A stretch of 64,000 bases of DNA from NCBI RefSeq assembly GCF_004011695.2, contig NC_082423.1, forward strand, positions 62,001-126,000. Reading direction: 5' to 3'. The notes beneath the pieces are model-generated. The model did not search any database, was not told the origin of the DNA, and worked only from the letters and a program-made list of their open reading frames with translations. Of the stretch, positions 24,151-37,700 are shown piece by piece (position 1 is the first letter of the stretch; every line of letters begins with the position of its first letter). The stretch is from Ascochyta rabiei (lineage: Eukaryota > Ascomycota > Dothideomycetes > Pleosporales > Didymellaceae). Position numbers and translations under genes: made by a program.

Positions 24151-25289
24151 TAAACTAAGATCTGTTTACTATAAAAGTTAAAATAAGCCTAATTACCTGC
24201 TGTTTGTTTGTTGTAGAGACCTCTAGCTTGTTTGTTTGTTAGCCTATGCTGTTAGAGAAAGACAGCCTAATAACCTATTAGACCGCTTTTAAGAGACTAT
24301 AATTCCCTAACCTGGGAGATAGCTAATTAGTAGGCCTTTAATTATGTCCAGCATCCTACCACCTTTTACTAGGCAAGATTCTAGTCTTACTAACGTAATA
24401 GCAAATAAACTTTACTGCTTTTAAGAAACTTTTAAAATAACGCATCTAAGTGTAGCACTATAATAAGGAAGCAACTAGGACCTTTAAAAACAGCTCCTAG
24501 GTCTACTGTATCTCTTTCTTATTACCTTTAACATCTACTTTATTAAGCGCTTAACTCTCTACTTTTTTAACTTTTAGAAACACATTAAGCATTTAGACCC
24601 TTACTTCTTTATTATGTCTACCTTGGCGTTTAGTTCCCTAGCTAAGCGTAGTAGTAGTAGTAGTAGTAGCAGCAGTAGTAGCAGCAATAGTAAGAAGCTT
24701 CTACGTAGAGGTTAAGGTGGCCGCACAGGCTTTAATATTAGCCTAACTAAGGCTAATTGTCTTCCCTTATAGGAGTAAGCTTAGCTTATTTAGAAGGCCT
24801 TAATTTCTTCTCTTTTAGCCCAAATATGTTATTAATAGTTCTTTTTTAGTGCTTTCTTTCCTAGACAAATATATAGACAGCTCCTTAGCTTTAAATATTA
24901 CAGAAGCCCTTATAACAGCTCTTATTAGTAGTGCTAATCTTGCTCCATTCCTCTATAACATTGCTACTGCCTATATACCCGTCTGCTTGTTTAATACTCT
25001 ACCTTTTAGGCAGAATTACTATATAAATTCCAACACTGTATACTATAACTAGGCACCTAGCTTCTTTTATTACCTCTACTACTCTTTATGTGCTAAAGTT
25101 CCTAGCAACCCTATATCTCTAGACACTCTTAGCACTTAAAGGTAGTCTTTACGTGCCTTAGATAGTATATAATCAACGCTTTAGTATAGCTTAAGGTAGG
25201 TTTCTAGCTTAGTAATTATAGACTCTAATATAGGGAAAGCCTTATATAGCGCGCTATAACGCCTACTCCTTACATAATAAAGAAAGAAT
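24151..25289. other. AT-rich repeat debris with a GTA/AGC microsatellite
   Basis: A (GTA)n run with AGC variants lies at about 24648-24690. The open frame at 24849-25052 has no recognisable domain and is probably chance in AT-rich DNA. No element ends were identified. Confidence 0.4.
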
Positions 25290-25905
25290 TTGACATAGGG
25301 CCCTGCACACTAAAACAACATTAGAATCTATCTTAACCTAGCGAGGATATACTATCCTAAGCTTCCTAGAGCCTCTAGGCCTCTCATTACTGCACGCTGC
25401 TTGGTTCTGCAACCTGTTCTGTTAAAAAAAAAATTGGATTTGCAGAGCACTTACTACCCCTGCAACAAATATTTTATCTTATCTTATCTTAAAAAGATCT
25501 TATCTAAAAGAACACAAAAACTAACAAAACATCCTAATGCCACTAATAGCAACAAGTCTTTCCTTAGCTTTCTGCTTTTAACCCCTTCTTTCTACTCCTA
25601 GAGGTCTACTAGTTAGGCCAGTAAGAACAGAATAAAGGCAAGATTAGTAAAGCTAAGACTGCCTTTTCCTTGTTTTTTAGCTCTAAAAAGTGGATAGAGA
25701 CTAGGTACCTCTATCTCTGCAAAAAAAGCTCTCTTCTAGTCATTTCTTAATTATTTCATTTTTAAAAGAGAAGGAAACCCCTACCTAGGACCAGGACCCA
25801 GGACTATAGAACTGGAACCACTACCTAATAGAGAGCACTCTCTAAAAACAGGGACAATAGAAATAAGCCCCCTAAGCTCCCTAATCCCTCTAGGAGAGAT
25901 GTACC
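25290..25905 (+). repeat. About 600-bp repeat, inverted partner of 4765-5380
   Basis: This is the plus-orientation copy of the block described at 4765-5380. A remnant of a LINE ORF1-like frame follows it on the same strand, which supports reading the block as a LINE leader. The sequence that follows the first copy in the same sense is different. Confidence 0.7.
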
Positions 25906-25999
25906 AGCCTACACCTACCCCTAGACCTCTGTCTATACCCTTATTATTAACACCACATTAGTAATCTACTCTAGGAATACACTAACCTAGTATATTTAA

Positions 26000-26960
26000 T
26001 AAAACTGCAACTATAGCTCTTCCCTCTGCTTCTTCTAAACAACTAGCTAGCAGACCTGCTACTCTAACAGCACCTAGACTCTCCCCTTTTTAATTTAACA
26101 TAGCTACTAGACCTATAGCCTAAGGTCTTATTGCTAAGACAGTAAAAGAAGCACTATATATTGCTAGGACAATAGTTATATAGGCTTCTTCCTTAGCTAC
26201 CTCTAACAAAGAACAATTAAACCTCCTAGACCTTCTTAAAATCTTTAGGAATTACACAGAAAACAATAGGATAAACAAGCAAGTCCTCTCTATCATGGCT
26301 TCCCAAGTATTGAACCTTAAATTAGTGTTAAAGACAATTAAAACAAGAGAAAAACTCCTCTAAAAACCTACTTTAGAAATTAAGATCTCTATTATACAAC
26401 CTACTCCTAAGTTTACTTTATATACATCTACATGTTAGATAGTAAAATAAATGTGTAACAAGGTAACTTTAAAATATTAATGATTGTTGTGTGTTACTGT
26501 TCCCCTGTGTTCAGTGAGATTTAGGTTCTTCGCTAGTGTGCTAAGCCTATTGGTCCCTGCTCGATTGTATAGATTCGGCCTTGCTAGAGCTTATTCTATA
26601 TAACACTACAGCTACTACTAACCTCCCTAAGAATACAGAGTAGTAAACGGTTATAAAAAAGAAAAACCCTACTATTATAAAGGACTCTCTAAGTGTACGC
26701 TAACTAGTCCTTACACAAGAAAAAGAATTGTCCTCTTTTACCCCCCTAGAAATGCGTAACGCCTTTAACAAGGCCTTTATAGATAAAGGAGTAAATCTCC
26801 CTATAATTGCCACTACTAGGGTAAGCAGAAGGAACAACATAGTACTTACTACTACGCCCACCTTTACAGCAAAGAACCTGCTTAAAAACTAAGTAATCTA
26901 GTAATTAATTACTTTCTATAAGGAAGCCCTTCTAATAGTGTGGGTAAGAGTATTGCTTAA
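26000..26960 (+). pseudogene. LINE ORF1-like (gag) remnant
   Basis: The plus strand shows pieces LIAKTVKEALYIARTIVI and QLNLLDLLKIFRNYTENN, then, after a non-matching stretch at about 26455-26600, MRNAFNKAFIDKGVN and NNIVLTTTPTFTAKNLLKN. The last part resembles the RNA-binding-like portion of Tad LINE ORF1 proteins. The interrupting stretch has a higher CpG/TpG content than its flanks and may be a small insertion. ORF2 is absent. Stops are of RIP type. Confidence 0.6.
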
Positions 26961-27004
26961 TGCAAGACAGGTGTTGTATTCGATCTACTATTCTTCTCCC
27001 CCAC

Positions 27005-27286
27005 CCTAAGAGCTTAGTTCTATTAAGCTTACGTCTGGCCTCTATCTGTTGTTCTGCCCTTTTTCTGTTCTGAAAGGAGCCCTACTATTGTTTGCCTCTG
27101 AGCCTCTTCACTTCAAGCAACCACCCAGCACCACCTAGCAATTTATTGGACTGTGGCTTGATGGTTTGCCTTCACCAAACCACGTTTACTTCCAGCACTA
27201 GGCATCTAAGCCTGCTACAACTAATCCCTAAAGCCCTATTAGTTTAGGACTTAAGAAAGAACCTTGTGTGTAACCTAATCTGTTTG
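27005..27286 (+). repeat. Dispersed repeat R2, copy 2
   Basis: Direct repeat of 23868-24150. It is cut off at 27286 by the LTR of the minus-strand Copia, whereas copy 1 continues past the same point. Confidence 0.7.
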
Positions 27287-27454
27287 TGTTAGATTGGATG
27301 GTAATAGTAATGCGTTGATGATGATGTATTAATGTTCTGTTGTTGTTCTATGTAAGGGTGGTTTTCGTCTTATCTAGGTTCTAGTAGGGGCCCCTACACG
27401 GTTTCTTGGCAGGTATATTGCCTAACCTATTTCTCTAATACCTTTTATTTAACA
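27287..27454 (-). repeat. 3' LTR of minus-strand Copia 1 (168 bp)
   Basis: Read on the minus strand it begins TGTTAAATAAAAGG and ends CCAATCTAACA. It matches 40757-40924, also 168 bp. The purine tract gctgagggggtg (minus strand) sits directly against it, which fixes it as the 3' LTR. Confidence 0.9.
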
Positions 27455-30400
27455 CACCCCCTCAGCTTAGAATCCTATTGCAAGCTGCGCAAACTAGTTA
27501 ATTGACTTCAACGTAAGGTCCTCTAGATGCTCTTACATCTTCTTAAGCAGGATATCCCTTAATGTACCCTTCTAGCCCTTAACAAGTCCTAACTAATTAA
27601 GAAAGCCAGCCTATTTACTAATAAGCAACAACTTTGTAAATCTATCTGCAATTATATTGTTAGATAGGGTATATTCTACTTTAATTATTTTATAGTTAAC
27701 TTCTTATTATAACTAGTAGTTATGTATATTAATATACTAAAGCTTAATTTATAGCTTAGCAACATCTATAGTAACTAGACGTATTGTCTGCATCTTGTTA
27801 TATTTAATTATTATTGTTAGATTGCTTAGGGTTACCTAAAGCTCTTTTAATAGTTAAGAGGTAAATATTGCTTCCTTAGCTACTTAAGACAGTGCTAGGA
27901 GCTTAGCCTTAGTGGTTAACGTTGTAACAGTATCTTGTTTATTTACTCTCTAGGCAATAAGTCCTCTAAATAGCTTAATAGCGTATCCTTAGGGACCCTT
28001 TTAGTCTATAGTGTTATTAGCAAATAATATATTACTTATAATTTTAAGTCTATTACTCTGTCTTAAGTTAAGTAACAGATTTCTTATCTTCTGTAGGTAC
28101 AGAAGCACTTAGTTAGCAGCGTCTTAGTGTGTATTACTTAGGTTAACTAGAAAGTGTGTAAGTTGTAACATGGCAAACGCTATGTTAGGTTAAGGAGTTA
28201 CTGCTGCAAATAATAGAGATCTAATCTTTTGCTAATATTAATTAATCTCTAGTAGTTTAGCTAGACAGTTTCTAGGCTTAAGTTTAATTCTAGATATTAG
28301 CGTATTATACCTTATATCCTGTCTAGTTACTAATTAACTAATCTTATTAACGTATGCAGCTTGTAACAATTAAATTGTCTATTACTATTTATTCTGTTAG
28401 CCTTCTATACTATAGAACTATTAAAGAGTATCTCCTCTAGTGTATAGGTATTGCTCTTATATCTATTTAATAGCATTATTTGCTTCTTATTTGTGCTATA
28501 GGTAGTACGTAATTATTATATTATCTATATAGAAGATAATAATTATTCTATCCTTAATTATACATTATAGCTCCTATAGTACTTATTTAAATCTTATTCT
28601 AGCTAATATTGCTGTAAATTCCTTCTACTATAGTAGAGGAGAGATGCAGAGTCTATATAGGGCTTTCTATACTTTTAGTAAGGTACTTGTCCTCTAGTAT
28701 CCTCTTAGTAACCCTATATATATTTTGCAGTTAATAGCTGTATAGACAAACGCATTTAAAACATCCTATTGTTTTAGTTTAAAATTGTATTTTGCAGCAA
28801 CTACTATTAGCATTCTAAGTAATTAATCTGTAAGTGTTGCTGTATATATGTCTTATTACGTAATATTATATTATTAGTCTCTTCTAACTATAAGCCTTAC
28901 TTTATACTTATTAAAGTAGTAGTATTTATTAAGATTATATGTATAGACCTATATACAGTTAGATATGTATTATCTAGACTTCTAAATTAGAGCTGCTAGG
29001 ACTTTAGTCTATTACTGAATTTGTTTATAGCTTTATAGGTGTTTATTTTCTACTATTTAAATATCTTATAGAAAGGGTGCTCCTCTAGCGTAAAGTATAC
29101 TGTAGGTAATAATAGGAGTTTATTATAATATAGTTTAATTCCCTTTGCTATAATCCTCTCTGAATAGGCTTTATTAAAGGTTTTTCCTTTATATTAACTA
29201 AGGTGTCCTGCCTTAGCGCCTGCTATAAATACAGCTGCCTACTGCGTTGTTATAGTCGTTCTTAAGTCTTGTTTTAATTTAGTCTGTTGTCCTATTGTAG
29301 CTTATCTATTTAGTTAGGAATGCTGCTAGTAGGGGAGTTAGTAGAGGCGTTAGGTTTGCCTCTATAATCTTCCTGCCTTAGTAATATTAGGGTTGTCTAA
29401 CACGTAGAGTATCCTTCTGTATTATCTTATCCTTATAGAATGTTTTAGATTTAGGTATATAGCTCTGTATAGCTAGGGGTTTAACTATACTAATCTAAGT
29501 TGTAATCTCTTCTTACATATTATATATAAGGTTTTCTACAATATCCTCTATTTTACTATTAAATATTGTTTCTTTATTAAACACCACATTATAGGTGCTA
29601 ATTATATTAGCTATTAACAGGACCTAGATTTAGTATTTGTTAGTAGACTAATATCCTACTAAGTATCTAATCTATACCTCTAGGTCTAGTCTTTATAGCC
29701 TTAATTTTCCGTAATAGGTATTATTATTTATTGTGGATGCTTCGTATCTATATGCTCTTAGGTAAGCCTAGTTTAGTGTTTAAAATCTAGTACCTATGCT
29801 ATTTATAGCAGCTATATACAAAAAGAATATTTTGTACATTAATCTCTACTTATTTAGATAATTTAGTGTCTAATTGTATAGGTATACTGCTGCTCTAGTA
29901 ATTTCTAGCCAGAGTTCCTATAGTAGAATTGCGTCTAGTTAAATTACGCGTACTTTCTCTTTTATTACACCCCCTAAGTGTTTAGCTACTCTATTTTAAA
30001 CATATACGTCTAGAGTAGAAGGCTTAATTCTTATTAAAAGGAACGTGATCTATCTTTTAACCTCTTGTTTAACTATAACAATTTTGTTGTCTATCCTAAT
30101 TACCTCAACTATAATATTAAACTGTTTCTTTAAGAATTAGACAAAGATCCTAAGTAGACAGATAATGGATCTTACAGGCCTATTATCCTTAATGTAGAAG
30201 TCCTACACGTACTAAGAGTGTTAGCAGGTAATAAGCATTTAATTCTTTTCCTTATTAAGGCTTCCTGCTTTATATTTATAGAAGTCTATAGCTATTTATT
30301 TACCTAGGCCTTTATTTTTTAATTATAGGGTTCTTTATATTTAATTCTTTAACTTTAGTTACCTATATACGTTACATTGCACTGTTATAATACCTTTAAT

Positions 30401-30760
30401 CTTTACCCCCTTAGAGTAATGCATAAGGTACTTAATTACAGATAGTTCTAAATGTCTAAGGCTCTTATGCTATATTATAGCTGTTACTCTCTATAATAAT
30501 CTTCTATTATAATTTATACGCATATAGAGTGCTACTATGGCTATATTTAGTTATTTAATAACCTACTATCTAAAGCTTTCTATTAGGATAGCTATAATGT
30601 AGCGTTGGTAGATCTTCTTAGTGATCCTACTATATTCCTTGTCTTTAGAGTAGCCTAAATAATCCTAGGTTGTAGAGGAAATCTAGGCACTATGTGACGT
30701 TGTCTAAGCGTAAAACTTGTTTGCCCTAAGATCCCTCTACTAATATATTAACAGTACTAT

Positions 30761-30914
30761 TGTCAGATAACCAACCTTGCCGAACCAAGCTGCGGTTAAC
30801 CTTGGCTGACTTAGGGGCTAGCGGCACACACACATAAAATTAGCCATTAAGACAGATAATTATTAATTAATTACCTTTATCATTATCTTTGCATATTAAG
30901 TATACTATCTAATA
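30761..30914 (+). repeat. 5' LTR of Copia 2 (154 bp)
   Basis: It begins TGTCAGATAACC; its end TATCTAATA corresponds to TATCTGACA in the partner at 39000-39153. Nearly all differences between the two are transitions. The target duplication actat lies at 30756-30760. Confidence 0.95.
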
Positions 30915-31403
30915 ATTAAGAGTCTTACTAATACTACTAAAATACTCTTTTAATATGTTGCTATTAATAATGCGTAATTTAACTATAATTCTTATAGATT
31001 ATATAACCTACACAGCTTAGCTGTATTAACTATAGACCTGCTAGGCCTCTCTAGACGTATAGGAGAAGATAGACCTAAATTAGACTATCCCTCTAAGGAC
31101 TAAACTACAAGTACCTAACGCCTTAGACATCACTAACTATAAGAGGAGGCTAGCCCTTAGCAATAATAAATAAGGAAACCCTTAGCTTCTAGAAGTTCTA
31201 TCTAAACTATTAGCTAACAGCCTAAAGGTATAGAAGAAAGACAATAACTATTCGAAGAGCTACCTTAAATCCTACAAGATAGTGGATAGAGACTACTATA
31301 AGGAACAAGCTAACCTAGACAAGGTAGTAATATTTATCTAAAGCTTAGTATTACCTTACCTTATAAATAACTGCTGCTAACTAGGTAAATTAATTTAAAT
31401 ATA

Positions 31404-33266
31404 ACGTACTCCACGGGTGAGCGGATCAAACGGGTGAGCGGATCACTCTGCCAAGACCACACCAAACCTCCACCTTACCACGCAATGCCTCAACAACAAC
31501 ATTAATCTACGCCCTTAAGAGAAGCTGCAATACAGCTTGCGCTCTAGGCAATTAAATAAGACGCAACACTTACCCTGTAACGCGCTGCAGCTATATATAT
31601 CGCGCCTTACAGCACACTACACGCTTAATACACAGGACAACCTGCACAAGCTAATTATACGCCAGTTTAACAGATTATAGACCAGACTAAGGAGGAGGTG
31701 ATTGCTAAGTACATCCTTAAGCTAGATATACAAGGATTTGCCCCTTAGCTGGCTGCTGTAGCTGATATAGCCAATTCTTTGCGTGCTAAGCGCAATATAG
31801 GCCATGTTAGCATAAACTGGCCTAACACGTTTGTTAAGCGCCGCCCTAACCTTAAAGTAAGGTTTAATCGCAAGTACAACTACAAGAGAGCCCTCTGTAA
31901 GGATCTAGAGATTATTAGGGGCTAGTTTAGGCTTGTAGCAAATGTTAAAGCTAAGTATAGCATCTAGGACAATAACACGTACAACTTTAATAAGACAGGC
32001 TTTATAATAGGCCAGATATTAACAGGAGCAGTTGTTACAGGCTTAGAGCGTTAAGGACGGCTAAAGGCAGTGCAGCAGGGTAATTAAGAGTGGACAACGG
32101 TCATATAGGGCATTAATGGCACAGGGTAGGCTATTCTACCCTTTATTATCTTTAAAGGCCACAACTACCTCTCTGCCTGTTACAAAGAGGACAATCTGCC
32201 CTATAACTGGGTTATTGGAGTCTCTAAGAACAGATAGACTACTAACAAGCTTAGTCTAGACTAGTTAAAGCACTTTAATGCCTATACAAAGACGCGCACC
32301 TAAGGAGTACACTAGCTGCTCCTTATTAACAGCCACAAGAGCCACAACTCCCTTAACTTCTAACAATACTGTAAGGAAGCAAAGATTGTTACACTGTGTA
32401 TGCCTCTACACTTATCTTACCTCTTACAACCACTAGATGTAGGTTATTTTGCCCCTCTAAAGAAGGCATATAGGCGCTAAGCTAAGAATCTTATATATAA
32501 CTATATTACTTATATTACTAAAACTAAGTTCCTACTATGCTTTATAGACACCTATAAGGAGACATTTACTTCTAGCAATATCTAAGGAGGCTTCTAAGGC
32601 GCTAGAATAGTCCCCCTTAACCCAGAACGGGTTATAATGGGTCTTGATGTCCGCCTACGTACCCTACCGCTACCTACTGTAGAAGATAAGCCCTAGCAGT
32701 CCCAAACCCTAAGCACTACCCTTCAATTAGGGTCGCAATTAACGCTGGTTCAAGAGAGGATTTAAAGGCATGCAAGCAGCTTACTAACTTTAATAGTTAA
32801 GGCCTTTAAAAAGCTTGCTAAAGGCGCAGCTATAGTAGCGCACAAGCTAGTGTTACCTTAAAGGGAGATTACTAGGCTTCAAGCAGCAAATAAGGCTGCT
32901 ACGCAACGTAAATTGTATAAAAGAAAGCAATTACAGCAGGAGAGAGTCCTAACAGCTAAGGAAGGCCTTTAATTAACTACTCTAACTAAGTTTAGGGCGC
33001 GTGGTAATGGTAAGAAGGCAAAGAAGCGAGTGCGCGCTAAAGGAGGGGAAGTAACCTAAAGACGCTGTACAAAGTGCTACAATGTTAGACATAACTTACG
33101 TACATGTAAGAAGGCTGTAGAAGATGTTTCTAAATAATATTATGTACTGCACTACTGTATACAAGGCCAAAGTGGGCTAATACAAGCTATAATAGGGTAG
33201 AGATTTAGTGTGGTCTTGGCAGAGTGATCTGCTTACCCGTTTGATCCGCTCACCCGTAGAGTACGT
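31404..33266 (+). mobile_element. Pogo/Fot1-like DNA transposon C nested in Copia 2 (1863 bp)
   Basis: It starts acgtactccacgggtgagcg, ends cacccgtagagtacgt, and has TA at 31402-31403 and 33267-33268. Two iterons (acgggtgagcggatca) lie inside each end, followed by ctgccaagaccacacc. The transposase is on the plus strand. FNKTGFII (about 31988) stands in for the first Asp motif, with D changed to N. LINSHKSHNSLNF lies near 32325 and LQPLDVGYFAPLKKAY near 32425-32475, the third carrying its Asp. A CCHC knuckle (CTKCYNVRHNLRTC) is at about 33066-33107. Stops are of RIP type. Confidence 0.92.
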
Positions 33267-33435
33267 TAGCTTATTAGCTTTAAACATATTATTAGTATTA
33301 ATGCTAAAGAAGAACAATTACGCGCACGCTACTAATACCTAGCAGCTCTTGAACTAATAAGACAACCTAGGAGCTAGGATACCTAGCTCCTTAGATATAA
33401 CTATGCTGCAACTAACGCTAAAACTAAGGGTGTTA

Positions 33436-34784
33436 CAGTACTACGTTAAAATTTAGTTCCACTAAGCGAATCCCCGCATCATCACCACGCCTACTACCCC
33501 ACTCTGTAAGGCAATTGATATAGCTACATATAGTTAAAACGCTCTAAATTGTAAGGTTGTACTGTTCTATACTAGTATTTTGTTTACTAGCCTTTTAACT
33601 TCCTGCAGGCACTTAGGCGTGCTGGCATACTACTAATAAGTTTCTTAATAAGTAAGTTTAGGATACAACGCTAGCACTCCTTTAACGCCTTAAAAAACTT
33701 ATCCTAATACTCTTCTACCCTGCTATAGTTGTTGTACTGTAGGTAGAGCTTATACATTATCTGTTTAAGGCGCCACTAGAGGTGTTTAATTAGGTTTAGA
33801 TTAGGTAAGTAAGCTAGCTATAGGAGAGTTGTAATATTATAATCTGCTATAAATGTCTATACAGCGTAGGAGGTGTGTATACGCGCATTATCCTGCATAA
33901 AAAACTAAGACTTATAATAGTAAGGTAAGAGACCTTACTTAAGTGTTTTAATATAACTTTAGCTGCTATAGCTACTATGTAGAGTATTAGGATCCCTCTC
34001 TATAATAATAAGTGGACCCTGCTGTAATCTACCCCGTGCATCTAGCCATATGGCTCCCTACACCATCTAAGCAGGTAGACAACTAGTAGAGATCCTAGTA
34101 ATTATCCTTAGCTTCTATCTCTTATTGTTGTAGCAAAACACCCACTGCTGTTTATAGCCAGAGCCCTTCTAAACAGAGCACTTATTACTAAACTTAACTG
34201 TGTGCTAACGCTAATTAAATGTCTAATACTTTTAAGCAAACTAAAGACGCTAGAGAGTATGTTAACAAGTAAGTATAGGCCTCTTTTTACTCCTCTAATA
34301 GGTTATATAGTATTACTTAAGTACGTAATAAATAGTTAACTTACTTAGCTTGTAGGTAGTAGTGTGATTAGGTAGAATAATCTGGGCAACTTTAGCCAGC
34401 TTAGAGTAGGTAATCTAGGGATTCTTTTGCGTTGCGCAGTGTAGGAGCTTCTTCTACATAATAGATAGTATCTTAGGTCTGCCTAAGCAAGGTCTATTAC
34501 GTGTAGTTCCTGTAGTGTTAAAATGTTTATAAAGATTTTAGATAGTACGCTTATAACAGCTAAAGTAACTAGCAACTTTATAGGTACCTGCACCTGCCTG
34601 TAGCCACCTAATTACATAATCCTGCTCTACAGAATTTAAGCAACAGCGTTTCTGTATCTAATAGTCAAGAAAGTAAGGGAAACAGAGTAGTAGTGGTAAA
34701 GTTATAGGTGGTTAAAAAGTATAGGTGGCTAGGTTAACGCGTCAGAGGGACGCTAGCGCAGAACTAACTTTTAACGTGCGACTG
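33436..34784 (-). mobile_element. Tc1/mariner-like transposon nested in Copia 2 (1349 bp)
   Basis: Terminal inverted repeats (cagtactacgttaaaattta at the left, ending taacttttaacgtgcgactg at the right) are flanked by TA at 33434-33435 and 34785-34786. The minus strand encodes a DDE_3-type transposase C-terminus at about 33850-33660: RLKQIMYKLYLQYNNYSRVE followed by DKFFKALKEC, which in this family follows the SPDLNPIE motif. The size is typical for Tc1/mariner. RIP stops are present, so it is inactive. Confidence 0.85.
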
Positions 34785-34786
34785 TA

Positions 34787-37700
34787 CTAAAATATACAAT
34801 ATACAAGACACTATCTAAGACTTCTTAGATTTAGCAATAATAATAGCGCTAACTTAGGTAATAATATTCTAGGACTATAGTAGATAAGAACAAAACATAA
34901 CTTATAAAGAAATAATAAATTACTTCTAAGAGTATATAAGTAAATACTACCCTAAGGGGGGATAGTAAAAGGGCGCCTTTGCTGCAGGGACCAACTTAAC
35001 TCTTACTACTAGTAGTAAATCCACCTTAGACACTAACAGGGACGCCTTTTATGTTGTTAAAGACGTATTATCTACTCTTACTACACAGGGGAGTTAGGGA
35101 AGACCTTGTTAAAAACAGAATATTAGTTAAATAACTATATCTAAGCAGTCCCTAAGAGGGGATACAGCAGCAGCTAGAGGAGCAGAAAGCCCTGCTTGTA
35201 GACAACGCTATAGACTAAAAGATTACTACTACGTCTATAAAGATAAAGTACTAGAATAGTTTATCCTATATAATAGAATTGCTAAGATAGTACAATTTAG
35301 GATAGAACAAAATGCTAACCTTTAAGATTAGGTTAGATCTGTAAAACAAGCTTGTACTAAGACACTAGCTATAAAGACATCCTAAACACTAGAGGCACCT
35401 CTAGGATAACTACAGAGATAGAAATTATTAATAATTAATATAAGTCTAGCAAAAGAAATATACAATATAGAGCTACTAAGCTACCCTCTTAGGAACTCCT
35501 TTATTCTTAACTTAGGATTAACAATCTATATTATAAATAACAAGGACTAGATATAAGACCTTACTCTACCTGTATTAAACAACAAACTATAGGTAGAAAA
35601 CTCCTATGTATAGATATAGGGATATAGCACTGTCTATCTCTATCTATTAAATATAAGCTAACAAACTACTTTTAAACTATACAACGTAGCATAGTGCCTA
35701 GACATACTTTGCAACCTTATCTTATTCTAACAACTACGTTAACAGGGCATCTAGTAGGACACAAAAGGAGATTAAACTTAGCTTAGATAAGTAGACAACA
35801 CGGCTAGTCTACCCTTAGATAAATAACATAGATAATAGGTACTTAGGGAACAGCTATAGACAGCATTTACAATATAATTAACATAAAGCTAGATACCTAA
35901 GACAACTACTGCTCTGCTATAGCATAAGCGAATAGGGCACCCTAGAGCTGCTACTATTAAACACCTTATCTAACAATCTTAGGGGGTAAGAGTTAGGGGT
36001 ATTACTACAGTCTAATGTAATGCTTACAGATAAGCTAAGACTAAGAGGCAAATTAGTTAAACACCGCAAATAAGTAATAAAGGACTAGGAGAATGCATAG
36101 TAACTAACTTCTACTTATATAAAGAAGGAAGCTTTACTAAAGAAAAGAGCTAATTACTTACTGTTAATAGGTAATCTAGCTTCCTCTAGGACTTCTAATT
36201 TAAAGATAATTAACTAGGAAAAATTATTATCTACTTCCTAGACACTTTTACATAATTCCTGTTAAAACAATACAAGATCTAGGTTAAGGTAATTAAGAGT
36301 AATAGTGAAATTACTATAATAAAACAAGAAGTATTATAATAGTGCGCTGCACAATTAATTAGGCTTAAGCCTTCTACACTAGACACCTAAGCACAGAACA
36401 GAGGTGCCAAACGCTTAGACGGTGTAATAAAAGATAAGGCACGTACTATAAGATTAGACGCAAGCCTACTATAGGAAATATAGCTAAAGATTATAAGGGC
36501 AGCAGTATACCTATATAACTAAACACTAAGATTATTAAATAACTAGAAAATACCCTATAATATGTTCTTTACCTATATAGCTTAACTAGCTAGCTTAAAT
36601 ATATAAAGTAGGAAACTAAACTAGGTATATCTTAAAGTATATAGATGTAAAGCTTTTGCTCTTATAAGTAACACCCTTAAAGGAAAGTTACAACTCTAGT
36701 AACTAGATCTAAGAGCATAGGTAGGATACCTAGTAGGATACTAATCCTTAAACATATATTAGATATAGATTCTAACTTTAGTAAAGGTTATTAGCATAAG
36801 AGATATAATCTTTAATAAGGATACTGTCTTTAGTAGCTAGACTTAGGACCTAATAGACAACCTTTTGCAAAGCACTCTTAAGGACATAGCAATATAGATA
36901 AGAAGCGCAGAGCTTCTGCTTCTAACCTAAAATAAGGATAAAATCTAGTTATTCTATAAGGACAACACTATTGCACACTTAAATACTATAGAAGATTAAC
37001 TTAGATATAATAATAGACAGAAAGCTACATATGTATATATAACTCCTCCTCTAACTCTGCTACTAGTTACACTGTTAATAAACATGTTGTTGTTATCCTA
37101 GTTAGCAAGAGGTAACAGCTAATCAGGAGTTAGCAGGTAGCACCTGCTAACTGCTAATTGGTTAGAATTAACGCTAGCGCAATCTTAAGGAACTTTATAA
37201 ACTATCCTATAGAAAGCTGTATTTATAGCTAGCATATAGGGCAGATGTAGAGGCATATACTAGGGCAATAATATTAATAAGGATAGGCTAAAACAAATGC
37301 TAATAAAGGGGCTTAAGCCTTATTAAAGCTAACTTCTACTTGAGCTAACAGCACAATTAAACCTAGAAGACTACCTGCTTTATAAATAGTTTAAAGAAGC
37401 TAAACAAGAACACCTTAGCAGCTATTAGTACATAAAGTTATAGTCTAAAGTACCCCTAATAAAGATTAAGGTAGCAGGATACTAGATACTTAACTGTATG
37501 TAGGTATACACGTATAAGCTTAATAAGAACTACTACCTACTTAGATATAAGGCGCGACTAGTAGTCTAAGGTAACTAGCAATAAAACATTACTTCTAAAG
37601 ATACCTACGCAGCAACACTAGCTAGTAGGTCCTTTAGAATGCTTATAGCAATTTTAGCAGCATATAACCTAGAACTTAAGCAGTTTAATATTTTAAACGC

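Noticed and set aside
24849..25601. Two plus-strand frames of about 66 codons
   Set aside because: They lie in AT-rich repeat DNA; one is inside the inverted 600-bp repeat and is not open in the other copy.
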